Assembly (NCBI GenBank): GCA_023426575.1
Contig: JAFAAL010000037.1
Location: forward strand, 1-51,956
Direction of reading: 5' to 3'
DNA: 51,956 bases
DNA from: Bacillota bacterium
GTDB lineage: Bacteria > Bacillota > Clostridia > Saccharofermentanales > DTU023
The notes under the pieces were generated by a model, which had not been told where the DNA came from, made no database searches, and was given only the letters and a program-made list of their open reading frames with translations. Positions 42,202-49,865 of the stretch are shown here, one piece after another; within the stretch, counting starts at the first letter, position 1; the number at the start of each line of letters is the position of its first letter. A program made the position numbers and the translations under genes.

Positions 42202-44262
42202 TTACACTCCTAAGTCTTTAAGTAGTGGGGCGATGACGAGCGCCACCATGGACATGATCTTGATCAGGATATTGAGCGCTGGGCCCGCCGTATCCTTAAA
42301 GGGGTCACCGACCGTGTCACCCACGACGGAGGCCTTGTACATTTCGGAGTTCTTCCCCGTATGCTCATCGGCCTCGCACATCTTCTTGGCATTGTCCCAG
42401 GCGCCACCAGAATTGGACATAAAGATCGCCAGGCCGACGCCAGAAATCGTCACGCCGACGAGAAGTCCAATCAGCATCTCCTTGCCACCGAGGAAACCAA
42501 CGGCGACAGGGCTCAGAATCGCAATGAGACCTGGAATCATCATCTCTTTGAGAGCTGACTTGGTCGAAATGTCGACGCAGCGCGCATAATCTGGCGTCTC
42601 ACGGCCACTTAAGATGCCTGGCTTCTCCCTAAACTGACGCCTGACCTCATTGATCATCTCAAAGGCGGCCGTCCCGACCGCTGACATCGCAAGCGATGAG
42701 AAGAGGAAGGGAATGACCGAGCCCAGGAGGACCCCGACCAGCACCCTTGTATCTGTGATATTGACCTCTCCCATGCCTGAGAGATCCTTAAAGGAGGCAA
42801 AGAGGATCAGAGCCGTCAGGGCCGCCGAGCCGATGGCAAATCCCTTGCCGATCGCCGCTGTCGTATTGCCGACGGCATCGAGGCTATCCGTAATCTCGCG
42901 GACGCTGTGCGGGAAGGAGGCCATCTCGGAGAGACCACCTGCGTTGTCTGCGATGGGGCCGTAGGCGTCAACGGCCAGCTGGATGCCGAGCGTGACGAGC
43001 ATGCCGATCGCCGCAATGCCGACCCCATAGAGACCTGCGAGGAAGTGACTCGTAAAGATCGCCACCGCAATAATGACCACCGTCGGGAAGGTCGACATCA
43101 TACCCACGCCGACGCCCGAGATGATCGTCGTCGCAGGCCCCGTCTCACAGGCCTTGACGATGGAGACGACAGGCTTCTTATGAGTGCCCGTGTAATACTC
43201 TGTGATTTGTCCAATGATAATCCCCGTTGCGAGTCCCGTGACCGTCGCTCCGAGAATGTGATACTTAGTGATGCCGCCATAAGACTCATTGCCAAGCCAG
43301 ACATAGAGAATGGCAAAGGTCCCGAGAGTTGCAATCAGCGCCGCAGAAAAGGTCCCGATGTTCAGAGCCTTCTGCGGATCGGAGCCTGGCTTCGTCCGGA
43401 CAAAGAGCGTGCCGAGAATCGAGGCAAAGACGCCAAAGGCCGCAATCAGCAGCGGCAAGACGATGAGCTTAATCTGCTCGGCAAAGGGAGCGGCCACCGT
43501 GAGCCCCAGGATCATCGATCCAACAATGGAGCCGACATAGGATTCAAAAAGGTCAGCGCCCATGCCCGCGACGTCTCCGACGTTGTCGCCGACGTTATCG
43601 GCAATGGTCGCAGGGTTCCTCGGGTCATCCTCCGGAATCCCCGCTTCAACCTTACCGACGAGGTCTGCTGCGACGTCTGCCGCCTTGGTGTAGATACCGC
43701 CACCGACTCTGGAGAAGAGCGCAATGGAAGAGGCGCCGAGCGAGAAGGCTGTGCCGAGGGGCAAAATGATCGTCCCCATCGTTTCAGCCTCGAGACCAAT
43801 GAACTTGAGGGCGAGATAGAGCACAATAAAGAGTCCCGTCAGCGCCAGACCGACCACCGACATGCCCATGACCGAACCCCCCGCAAAGGCGACCTGAAGA
43901 GCTGCGTTCAGCCCCTCATCATTGGCCGCTTGGGCAGTTCGCGAGTTCGCTGACGTTGCGACACGCATGCCGATATAACCTGCCGCCGCCGAAGCCAGGG
44001 CCCCGAGAACGAAGGCGAGCCCCTGAAAGCGCAGGGCTCCCTTATTGGCCATGGCAAGAAGCGCTGCCACGACGAGGACAAAGGGAGCCAGCACTGTATA
44101 TTCACGACGGAGAAAGGCCATCGCCCCCTCCTGAATATACTGGGACGTCTCTTTTAAAACGGGATTCTTGATCTCTTTTTTATAGATCCAGCGCGTCTTA
44201 AACAGCGCAAAGAGCAGTGCCAAGAGACCGCTGAGCAGGACGAGAATTAAGGCACGATCCAT
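42202..44262 (-). CDS. hppA: Membrane-bound pyrophosphatase, probably K+-dependent ion pump
   Basis: Uses PPi hydrolysis to pump H+ or Na+ out of the cytoplasm. The 686-residue protein has about 16 membrane segments and the catalytic signatures 'DVAADLVGKVEAGIPEDDPR' followed by 'NPATIADNVGDNVGDVAGMG', and near the end 'GGAWDNAKK' and 'SVVGDTVGDPFKDTAGPALN'. The sequence 'GNTTAAIGKG' has Ala (not Lys) at the position that separates K+-dependent from K+-independent enzymes, suggesting the K+-dependent class; Na+ pumping is then possible. Start at 44262 with GGAGG 6-7 bases upstream; the frame is open further 5' without a site. Confidence 0.96.
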   Translation of the reverse strand: MDRALILVLLSGLLALLFALFKTRWIYKKEIKNPVLKETSQYIQEGAMAFLRREYTVLAPFVLVVAALLAMANKGALRFQGLAFVLGALASAAAGYIGMRVATSANSRTAQAANDEGLNAALQVAFAGGSVMGMSVVGLALTGLFIVLYLALKFIGLEAETMGTIILPLGTAFSLGASSIALFSRVGGGIYTKAADVAADLVGKVEAGIPEDDPRNPATIADNVGDNVGDVAGMGADLFESYVGSIVGSMILGLTVAAPFAEQIKLIVLPLLIAAFGVFASILGTLFVRTKPGSDPQKALNIGTFSAALIATLGTFAILYVWLGNESYGGITKYHILGATVTGLATGIIIGQITEYYTGTHKKPVVSIVKACETGPATTIISGVGVGMMSTFPTVVIIAVAIFTSHFLAGLYGVGIAAIGMLVTLGIQLAVDAYGPIADNAGGLSEMASFPHSVREITDSLDAVGNTTAAIGKGFAIGSAALTALILFASFKDLSGMGEVNITDTRVLVGVLLGSVIPFLFSSLAMSAVGTAAFEMINEVRRQFREKPGILSGRETPDYARCVDISTKSALKEMMIPGLIAILSPVAVGFLGGKEMLIGLLVGVTISGVGLAIFMSNSGGAWDNAKKMCEADEHTGKNSEMYKASVVGDTVGDPFKDTAGPALNILIKIMSMVALVIAPLLKDLGV

Positions 44263-44372
44263 ATAGACCTCCACATAGTCATTCGATGTGATCCATCGCC
44301 CATAGTTTAATATGAAAAGCCTATAGGTACAAATCACAGCTATTCAAGGTAACTTGCAATATATTCAAGGAC

Positions 44373-44394
44373 TAGCCGACACGGCTAATTTTTT
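44373..44394 (+). terminator. Orphan terminator hairpin
   Basis: TAGCCG (44373-44378) pairs with CGGCTA (44382-44387) across a 3-base loop, followed by six T. It is oriented for plus-strand transcription, yet the only gene upstream is hppA on the minus strand. It may mark a lost gene or end a small RNA. Confidence 0.6.
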
Positions 44395-44455
44395 AAGCAA
44401 AATATCCACTAAACTGAAGTCAAATCTCAAGCGGTATGTCGCTACGAGGAGGACA

Positions 44456-44908
44456 GTGATCCAAATTAGGGGCATCTTCCGCATGCTTGGATCGACACCC
44501 AATATCATGCAAGAAAAACCCGATGATCCAATTACGCGCGTCGGTGTCTCACTCTACATCGAAGACTTAGACAGCGAGAAGCTCCCCGCCGAGGACACGG
44601 TCATCGAGATCATCGGCACCGTGGTCAAAGTCGGCAACGAAGGCAAGCTCAAAGTCGTCCAAGACGAGATCAAAATTCATGAGTTCAGGGCGCACCGCCA
44701 TCTCAAGCGGAGATTATCTCTCCTTCCTCCTGAGCTTTCAGGGCCTAGGTCTCCTCGCTGTCTCTCTCCTCCTCTTGAGTCTTCTTGTGGGTATGGAAGA
44801 GGCAGAAGCGACGCCTCGGAAGATTCGCGCCATCCATGCCGCAGGCAAGGAGGCCATTGTCTGGACCGTCAATACCCCCAGCTCGATCTCAAAATTTGTC
44901 AACTCTGA
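44456..44908 (+). CDS. Short hypothetical protein, probably truncated at its 3' end
   Basis: Not recognised. A GTG start 3 bases after GAGGAGG is followed by about 75 codons that look protein-like: 'VIQIRGIFRMLGSTPNIM', 'ITRVGVSLYIEDLDSEKLPA', 'DTVIEIIGTVVKVGNEGKLK' and 'VVQDEIKIHEF'. After about position 44690 the same frame becomes Arg/Pro/Ser-rich and runs antagonistically over a glycerophosphodiesterase remnant in another frame. I think the true C-terminus has been lost by a deletion or the gene ends in read-through sequence. Together with the neighbouring remnant this region appears to be decaying. Confidence 0.45.
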   Translation: MIQIRGIFRMLGSTPNIMQEKPDDPITRVGVSLYIEDLDSEKLPAEDTVIEIIGTVVKVGNEGKLKVVQDEIKIHEFRAHRHLKRRLSLLPPELSGPRSPRCLSPPLESSCGYGRGRSDASEDSRHPCRRQGGHCLDRQYPQLDLKICQL

Positions 44909-45017
44909 GATTGATGGAATCATCAGTGATCATCCCCGCGCCGTTCTCGAGGCCATGCAAGAGAGTAGAAGTCTCAGCGACTATCGCGCCATCCGGCAGA
45001 AAATTTTCGGATATTAA
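44679..45017 (+). pseudogene. Remnant of a membrane-type glycerophosphodiester phosphodiesterase
   Basis: The 112-codon frame joins one hydrophobic segment ('YLSFLLSFQGLGLLAVSLLL') directly to what looks like the C-terminal end of a GDPD domain: 'KIRAIHAAGKEAIVWTVNTP' and 'SEIDGIISDHPRAVLEAM'. In the family these are the last strands of the TIM barrel (VWTVN.. and DGIITDYP). The catalytic N-terminal half, with the two His and the Glu/Asp metal ligands, is absent. I infer an internal deletion in a gene of the membrane-domain GDPD type. No clear ribosome site precedes the ATG. A hairpin follows directly. Confidence 0.65.
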
Positions 45018-45019
45018 TG

Positions 45020-45047
45020 AAAAGCCGCCTCCTAGGAAGCGGCTTCT
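45020..45047. terminator. Possible bidirectional terminator hairpin
   Basis: AAGCCGC (45022-45028) pairs with GCGGCTT (45039-45045); the loop CTCCTAGGAA can pair further on itself. The T run is short (CTTCTC on plus, TTTTC on minus). It lies between the relic region and the M29 gene end. The sequence from 45048 to 45223 shows nothing recognisable. Confidence 0.5.
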
Positions 45048-45223
45048 CACTCTTGCTCAAACTACACAGCCTCAAGCTGTTTTTATCTATTATCTCATTG
45101 CTTCTCTGATTTTATCTGGAATCATGACGACCTGGACAGGTATCTCATTTATAATTCCACATTCAGCATGCTTTCCCTCTTTTACGCATAGGGAAATTCT
45201 CTAGTACTGGCTGAAGGCTTTTG

Positions 45224-46465
45224 TTAAAAGGCCCAATTCCCATCTCTAAAGATCGCCACTTCCTCACCATCAGCTGTGATGCCTGTGATCTCAAGGCTCG
45301 AGGAGCCCACCATGAAATCTTCGTGGATCAGGGCATCGTTGATCCCGCGCTCTTGCAGCTCTTCATTTGTCAGTTCAGTTCCTCCCTCAAGGCAGGTCGG
45401 GTAGGCCTTCCCGAGGGCGAAGTGACAGGAGGCATTCTCGTCGAAGAGCGTGTTGAAGAAGAGGATATTGGAATTGCTGATCGGTGAATCGTGAGGCACG
45501 AGGGCAATCTCACCGAGGCGCCGTGAGTTCTCGTCGACATTTAACATGTCCTCGAGGTACTTCTCCCCGACCTCTGCCTGGAAATTGACGACCGCGCCGT
45601 CCTTAAACTCTAGGCTGAAGCGATCGATGATATTGCCACCATAGACGAGGGGCTTGCTTGATTTCAAGATGCCGTCGACGTGGCGGGCGTCAGGCGCGGT
45701 AAAGACCTCCTCCGTCGGCATGTTGGCGACAAAGGTATCTCCATGGGAGTTGACGCTGTCGCCGCTGATCCAGATGTGACCCTCGGGCAGCCCGACGCGA
45801 AGATCAGTGCCATTGTCCGAGCGATAGTGGAAGGCGAGAAATTTCTTCTCATTGAGGTAGTCTGCATGAGATTTGAGACTAGCGAGATGCTCTTTCCACG
45901 CGGCTACTGGATCTTCTAAGTCAATCCGACAGGCCTTGAAAATCGCCTCCCAGAGGGCATCGACCGCGGCCTGGCCCTCGAGCTCGGGGAAGACTTTTTC
46001 CGCCCAAGCGGTCGAGGGAATCGCGACAACACACCAGGAGTTGATGTCGTTCATCGAATACTTGACGACGTCCTTCATTGCGATAGCACGTGCCTTATTG
46101 GCCGCCTCGATCTTTTCAGGGTCAATTCCTGTCAAAAGTTCGGGATCGTTGGCCACCACACTGATCCTGCCAGTCCCGCGCTCTCCCTCATAGTGGCCGC
46201 GCTGCACGGCCCAGTCAGGGAAAATTTCAAATTCCGAGAGGGGCGCATGTTCATACTTCAGCCGGGTGATCGGATCATCATACCAGTTAAAAGTCACATC
46301 AGAGGCGCCGCGCTCATAAGCCAGACGGGTCAGTTCTCGGACAAATTTATAGGCCTCAACGGGCGCTGAAATGCCGATCGGCTTACCCTCCTGGACATTG
46401 ATGCCGACCTCGATAATCAGGCGGGCATAATCTTTTAACTTTTGCTCAAATGATTTTGCCATCAT
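45224..46465 (-). CDS. M29 family aminopeptidase (AmpS/PepS type)
   Basis: Dinuclear-metal aminopeptidase of the thermophilic aminopeptidase family, cytoplasmic. The 413-residue protein has the Rossmann-like N-terminal half ('YARLIIEVGINVQEGKPIGI', 'WYDDPITRLKYEHAP') and the C-terminal catalytic half with probable ligands: Glu in 'NMPTEEVFTAPD', Glu in 'RRLGEIALV', His in 'DENASCHFALGKAYP' and His/Asp in 'ALIHEDFMVGS'. Length is as expected. The ATG has AGGAAAGCGAGA upstream and lies 33 bases after ppk2, so it is probably in the HIRAN-ppk2 operon. It complements pepV in peptide breakdown. Confidence 0.94.
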   Translation of the reverse strand: MMAKSFEQKLKDYARLIIEVGINVQEGKPIGISAPVEAYKFVRELTRLAYERGASDVTFNWYDDPITRLKYEHAPLSEFEIFPDWAVQRGHYEGERGTGRISVVANDPELLTGIDPEKIEAANKARAIAMKDVVKYSMNDINSWCVVAIPSTAWAEKVFPELEGQAAVDALWEAIFKACRIDLEDPVAAWKEHLASLKSHADYLNEKKFLAFHYRSDNGTDLRVGLPEGHIWISGDSVNSHGDTFVANMPTEEVFTAPDARHVDGILKSSKPLVYGGNIIDRFSLEFKDGAVVNFQAEVGEKYLEDMLNVDENSRRLGEIALVPHDSPISNSNILFFNTLFDENASCHFALGKAYPTCLEGGTELTNEELQERGINDALIHEDFMVGSSSLEITGITADGEEVAIFRDGNWAF

Positions 46466-46498
46466 AATCTCTCGCTTTCCTACGTTAATGCCTCCATC

Positions 46499-47389
46499 TT
46501 AAGAGTCTTCCCGCTCGACTTCAAGTTTTAAATCTTCGAGGAGTTGTTCTCGCGCCTGGGCGAGCGCGGCTTGATTCTCCGCACTGATCGTCGGGAACTT
46601 GGGATTCATTTCCTCGAGCTTTTCCTTGACAATTTCAGAGACGAGATAGCGGCTAAACCACTTCTGATCTGCGGGGATGACATACCAGGGTGCCTCATCC
46701 GTCGAGGTTCCCTCGAGCATCTGCTCATAGGCCTCCTGATACTGATCCCAGAAGGCGCGCTCTGTGATATCTCCTGCGGAAAACTTCCAGTTCTTATCAG
46801 GGTTCTCAATCCGTGCAAGCAGCCTCTTCGCCTGCTCCTCACGGGAGAGATGCAAGAAGAACTTGAGAACGTGGATGCCGTTCTCATAGAGATATTTTTC
46901 AAAATGACGAATCTGCTGGAAGCGCCGCCCGTAGACATCCCCCTCAAGTGTCTCCTCCGGCAGCTGACGCTTAGAGAGGAGATCATGCACACGCGTGATG
47001 ATCACTTCCTCATAGTGCGAACGATTGAAGATGCCAATATTTCCACGCGAGGGCAGATTCTTGTGGATGCGCCAGAGATAGTCGTGATCGAGCTCAATGA
47101 GAGAGGGCGCCTTAAAACTTGTCACCTGCGTCCCCTGTGGATTGAGACCTCGCATGACATGCTTGATCATCCCATCCTTCCCCGCGGCGTCCATTGCCTG
47201 GAAGACGATGAGCAGAGCCCGTTTATCTTCCGCATAGAGGCGCTCCTGCCACTTCTGCATCGCCTCGATATTGGCGGGCATGAGCTCCTCTTTGGCCTCT
47301 GTCTTATCGACCTCTGGATCCTTAGTCGTTGAATAATCAGAAAGATCGACCTTCTGCTTTTCCTTGACCAGATATTTTTTTGTATTCAT
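46499..47389 (-). CDS. ppk2: Polyphosphate kinase 2 (PPK2 family)
   Basis: Transfers phosphate between polyphosphate and nucleotides. The 296-residue single-domain protein carries the P-loop 'FQAMDAAGKDGMIKHVMRGL' followed by 'NPQGTQVTSFKAP', the lid 'LPSRGNIGIFNRSHYEEVII' and 'RLLARIENPDKNWKFSAGDI'. These are diagnostic for PPK2; the N-terminal basic region and size suggest an enzyme that uses polyphosphate to phosphorylate nucleotides, but mono- or diphosphate preference cannot be read reliably. GAAGGGG precedes the ATG. Its neighbours are a HIRAN protein (upstream) and the M29 peptidase (downstream). Confidence 0.95.
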   Translation of the reverse strand: MNTKKYLVKEKQKVDLSDYSTTKDPEVDKTEAKEELMPANIEAMQKWQERLYAEDKRALLIVFQAMDAAGKDGMIKHVMRGLNPQGTQVTSFKAPSLIELDHDYLWRIHKNLPSRGNIGIFNRSHYEEVIITRVHDLLSKRQLPEETLEGDVYGRRFQQIRHFEKYLYENGIHVLKFFLHLSREEQAKRLLARIENPDKNWKFSAGDITERAFWDQYQEAYEQMLEGTSTDEAPWYVIPADQKWFSRYLVSEIVKEKLEEMNPKFPTISAENQAALAQAREQLLEDLKLEVEREDS

Positions 47390-47413
47390 CGGCTACCCCT
47401 TCTCTTTGACAGT

Positions 47414-47845
47414 TTAATGAGATTTAACGAGATCCGGGTTAAAAAATTGTTCTTTCCACTGCTCGTTCAGGCTCTCAATATCAGCTCTTAAAATTTTGGC
47501 GACGGCCTTGCCTGAGTCCTGGAATAGGACCTTGACGAAGAAGACATCAGCCACTTTGTCATAGATTCGACCAGCACTCTGTGTCCCTTTGATCACCGTA
47601 AAAGTGTTGTTAGCGATATAGCCAACTTTCCCGATCACGGGCAGCGCAACATAAATGGCTTCATGATCCTTTTCATTGTCGGGCTCCTTGTGGCATCTCA
47701 GATAGACCCCGCGATCTACAATATTGCCCCCATAATAGTGACCCATGCCAACGATTGTCACACACTCATTTAGAAAGGCATCAAAATCATCTTCAAATGT
47801 CATTTTGCTTCCTGGCCACTGAGTCTTATCTTCCTTTTCCTGCAT
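47414..47845 (-). CDS. Small HIRAN-domain protein
   Basis: The 143-residue protein is almost entirely a HIRAN domain, a module usually found attached to SNF2 helicases and nucleases where it binds DNA 3' ends, but also free-standing in bacteria. Motifs: 'CVTIVGMGHYYGGNIVDRGV', 'LRCHKEPDNEKDHEAIYVAL' and 'IGKVGYIANNTF'. No helicase or nuclease domain is fused. GAGGAGG precedes the ATG. It is first in an operon with ppk2 and the M29 peptidase. Function unknown; nucleic-acid binding is inferred from the family. Confidence 0.82.
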   Translation of the reverse strand: MQEKEDKTQWPGSKMTFEDDFDAFLNECVTIVGMGHYYGGNIVDRGVYLRCHKEPDNEKDHEAIYVALPVIGKVGYIANNTFTVIKGTQSAGRIYDKVADVFFVKVLFQDSGKAVAKILRADIESLNEQWKEQFFNPDLVKSH

Positions 47846-47957
47846 CCTAAGGTCCTCCTCTAAATATCTTGGATTAATTCTATCAATTTTAATATCTGAC
47901 TGCTAGGATCACAGCTTCAGAAAAAGAGCAGATCACTCAGTCAGATTGACGAATTTA

Positions 47958-47966
47958 TGCTATGCT
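47958..47966 (+). promoter_or_regulatory. Candidate extended -10 promoter for the methyltransferase gene
   Basis: TGCTATGCT lies 47 bases before the methyltransferase start. The 117-base gap from 47846 also carries the divergent HIRAN gene promoter, which I could not place. Confidence 0.4.
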
Positions 47967-48012
47967 TACTTCGTTGAAAGCGATCGTGGCTGAACAACAG
48001 ACTGGAGACTCT

Positions 48013-49221
48013 ATGAATATGCCTAAGTTATACGCCCTTCTCCCCTGCCTCTTCGGCATCGAGGCCGCCTTAAAAGAGGAGGTCCTCCAGCTAGGCTACG
48101 CAAAAGATGCCATCGAGACTTTTGACGGCGAAATTCGTGTTTCGCTCGGCAGCGACTATGTTTCAGAACTCTTTCGCTTGAATCTCGAACTGCGCTGCGC
48201 CGAGCGCGTCCGCCTCGAGATCGCGCGCATCCCTGGCGTCGTCGACTTCGACTCTTTCTTCAATCTGACCGCCAACTTGCCCTGGGAAATCTTTGTGCCC
48301 CGTGGTGCTCAGATCCGAGTGGACGGCTCCTCTCGAAAATCCAAGCTCTTTGGGGTACCGAGTCTTCAATCCCTAGCGAAAAAAGCCATCATCAATCGCC
48401 TCCTCGAGGCCTGGCAGATTAAAGATGGGAGAATTAGCGAGGACAGACGGCGCGGTGAGATCAGAATCCACTTTTCCTTCGTCTCCGACAGCCTCTCACT
48501 CAGTATCGACAGCAGCGGCGAGGGCCTCCACAAGCGCGGCTATCGTCCACTCACACATGAGGCCCCCCTCCGAGAGACCGTCGCAGCAGCCATCCTCTAC
48601 TACACGCACTTTCAAAACATCCTCCGCTTCCACGAGACACTCTACGACCCTTGCTGCGGCTCGGGCACCTTCCTCATCGAGGCGGCCCTGATCATGGCAA
48701 AAATCGCTCCGGGACTGAAGAGAAGCTTTGCCCTCGAAACCCTGCCCATCGCCGAGCCCGCAAGATTTGCGAGCCTACGCGAAGAAGCGCGCGCGAGAAT
48801 CCAGCGAGACCCCAGCGCAAAGCTCGCTGCTTCAGATATTTCTACTCGAGCCATCCAAGATGCCATCGCCAACGCAGAGCGCGCAGGCGTCGCAGAACTC
48901 ATCGACTTCAAGCAGTGTGACCTGACGCAACTCGGCGAGACGAGCCTCAGGCGCTGGCCAGGCGGTCCAGGACTGATCCTCACGAATCTCCCCTATGGCG
49001 AGAGATTAGGCGATCAAGAGAGCGCAAGGAAACTGACAGAGACGCTCCTCGATCTCAGCTTTAAGAGTACGGGAGCGAGCTGGCAGCTGGCTTTTCTCCA
49101 ATTAGATGAGGCTATGCCAGACGATGCCCCACGCGCTGATAAAAAGCGAAAAGTCTACAATGGGCAAATGGCCGTCACGCTTCACCAGTACTTTAAGCAT
49201 CGCTTAAGGACTCAAAGATGA
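48013..49221 (+). CDS. THUMP-domain class I RNA methyltransferase (RlmL/YcbY-N type)
   Basis: Predicted SAM-dependent methyltransferase acting on RNA, most likely N2-guanine of 23S rRNA. The 402-residue protein has an N-terminal ferredoxin-like/THUMP part ('KLYALLPCLFGIEAALKEEV', 'VDFDSFFNLTANLPWEIFVP'), then the UPF0020 methyltransferase domain: 'PLRETVAAAILYY', SAM-binding motif I 'DPCCGSGTFLIEAA', 'ASDISTRAIQDAIANAERAG' and catalytic motif IV 'LTNLPYGERLG'. It lacks the second RlmK-like methyltransferase domain seen in E. coli RlmL, like Gram-positive homologues. Start at 48013 has TGGAG 7 bases before it. The stop overlaps the next gene as ATGA. Confidence 0.92.
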   Translation: MNMPKLYALLPCLFGIEAALKEEVLQLGYAKDAIETFDGEIRVSLGSDYVSELFRLNLELRCAERVRLEIARIPGVVDFDSFFNLTANLPWEIFVPRGAQIRVDGSSRKSKLFGVPSLQSLAKKAIINRLLEAWQIKDGRISEDRRRGEIRIHFSFVSDSLSLSIDSSGEGLHKRGYRPLTHEAPLRETVAAAILYYTHFQNILRFHETLYDPCCGSGTFLIEAALIMAKIAPGLKRSFALETLPIAEPARFASLREEARARIQRDPSAKLAASDISTRAIQDAIANAERAGVAELIDFKQCDLTQLGETSLRRWPGGPGLILTNLPYGERLGDQESARKLTETLLDLSFKSTGASWQLAFLQLDEAMPDDAPRADKKRKVYNGQMAVTLHQYFKHRLRTQR

Positions 49222-49854
49222 CAATGAGAAAACAATTCCTCTTCACTCTCCTCCTTTGCATACTCTGCCTTTGTAGCTGTTCCAAAGATAGCTCATTCAG
49301 TCAGATAGAAACAGCTCGGGCCATTCCAACGACGAGCCAGGCCGTCGACGAGGAAAGTCGTGAGGAGAGCCCGGAAGTCAGTCGTCAACTTGATTTCACG
49401 AGTCCCAGCACCGAGCCAGAAGAGTGCGAAAGTCCTACGAAAGAGAGTGTCATTCTTACGGACAAGACTGAGATATCCTCCCCCCAGGCCCATCTAAAAT
49501 TTCGCCTTGACGTCCCCGCCAGGATTCAAGAGGAGTGGAATTACTGTGCCCCTACGACGGTCCAGATGATTCTCGCCTATAAGGGCATCAAGATAGACCA
49601 GGCGACACTGGCTCGTGAGATGCTGACGGATGAGGCTTTTGGCACACATAATGACAATGCGATCAAGATCCTTAACAAGTATCTTTTTGGCTATGAGATC
49701 CCAGCAGAAGGGCAGGCTGGATATCGCCTACATCTATTACATCGACCCTTCCTACACACAGCAAGACCCCGTCTATGGGGGCTTAAAGATCATTACGCCT
49801 GAGCAACTCTTCTATGCGATGCTCACTTGCGTGGAGCCCAATTACGGATGGTGA
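49218..49854 (+). pseudogene. Broken C39-type peptidase lipoprotein
   Basis: Starts with a lipoprotein signal (LCLCSC), a Ser/Glu/Thr-rich linker and a papain-like N-terminal block 'EEWNYCAPTTVQMILAYKGI' carrying the catalytic Cys, continuing to about position 49722. From there the original frame turns into Arg/His/Leu-rich sequence and stops at 49802, while another frame resumes coherent sequence ('IAYIYYIDPSYTQQDPVYGG', ending 'VEPNYGW') to a TGA at 49854. The expected segment with the catalytic His (GHYV-like) is missing. An internal deletion plus frame change near 49720-49730 fits best. The start overlaps the methyltransferase stop. Confidence 0.72.
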
Positions 49855-49865
49855 GAAAAAATAAG

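Noticed and set aside
42907..43953. Plus-strand open frame of 348 codons opposite hppA
   Set aside because: Arg/Asp/Gly-rich mirror of a conserved membrane protein gene; no recognisable domain.
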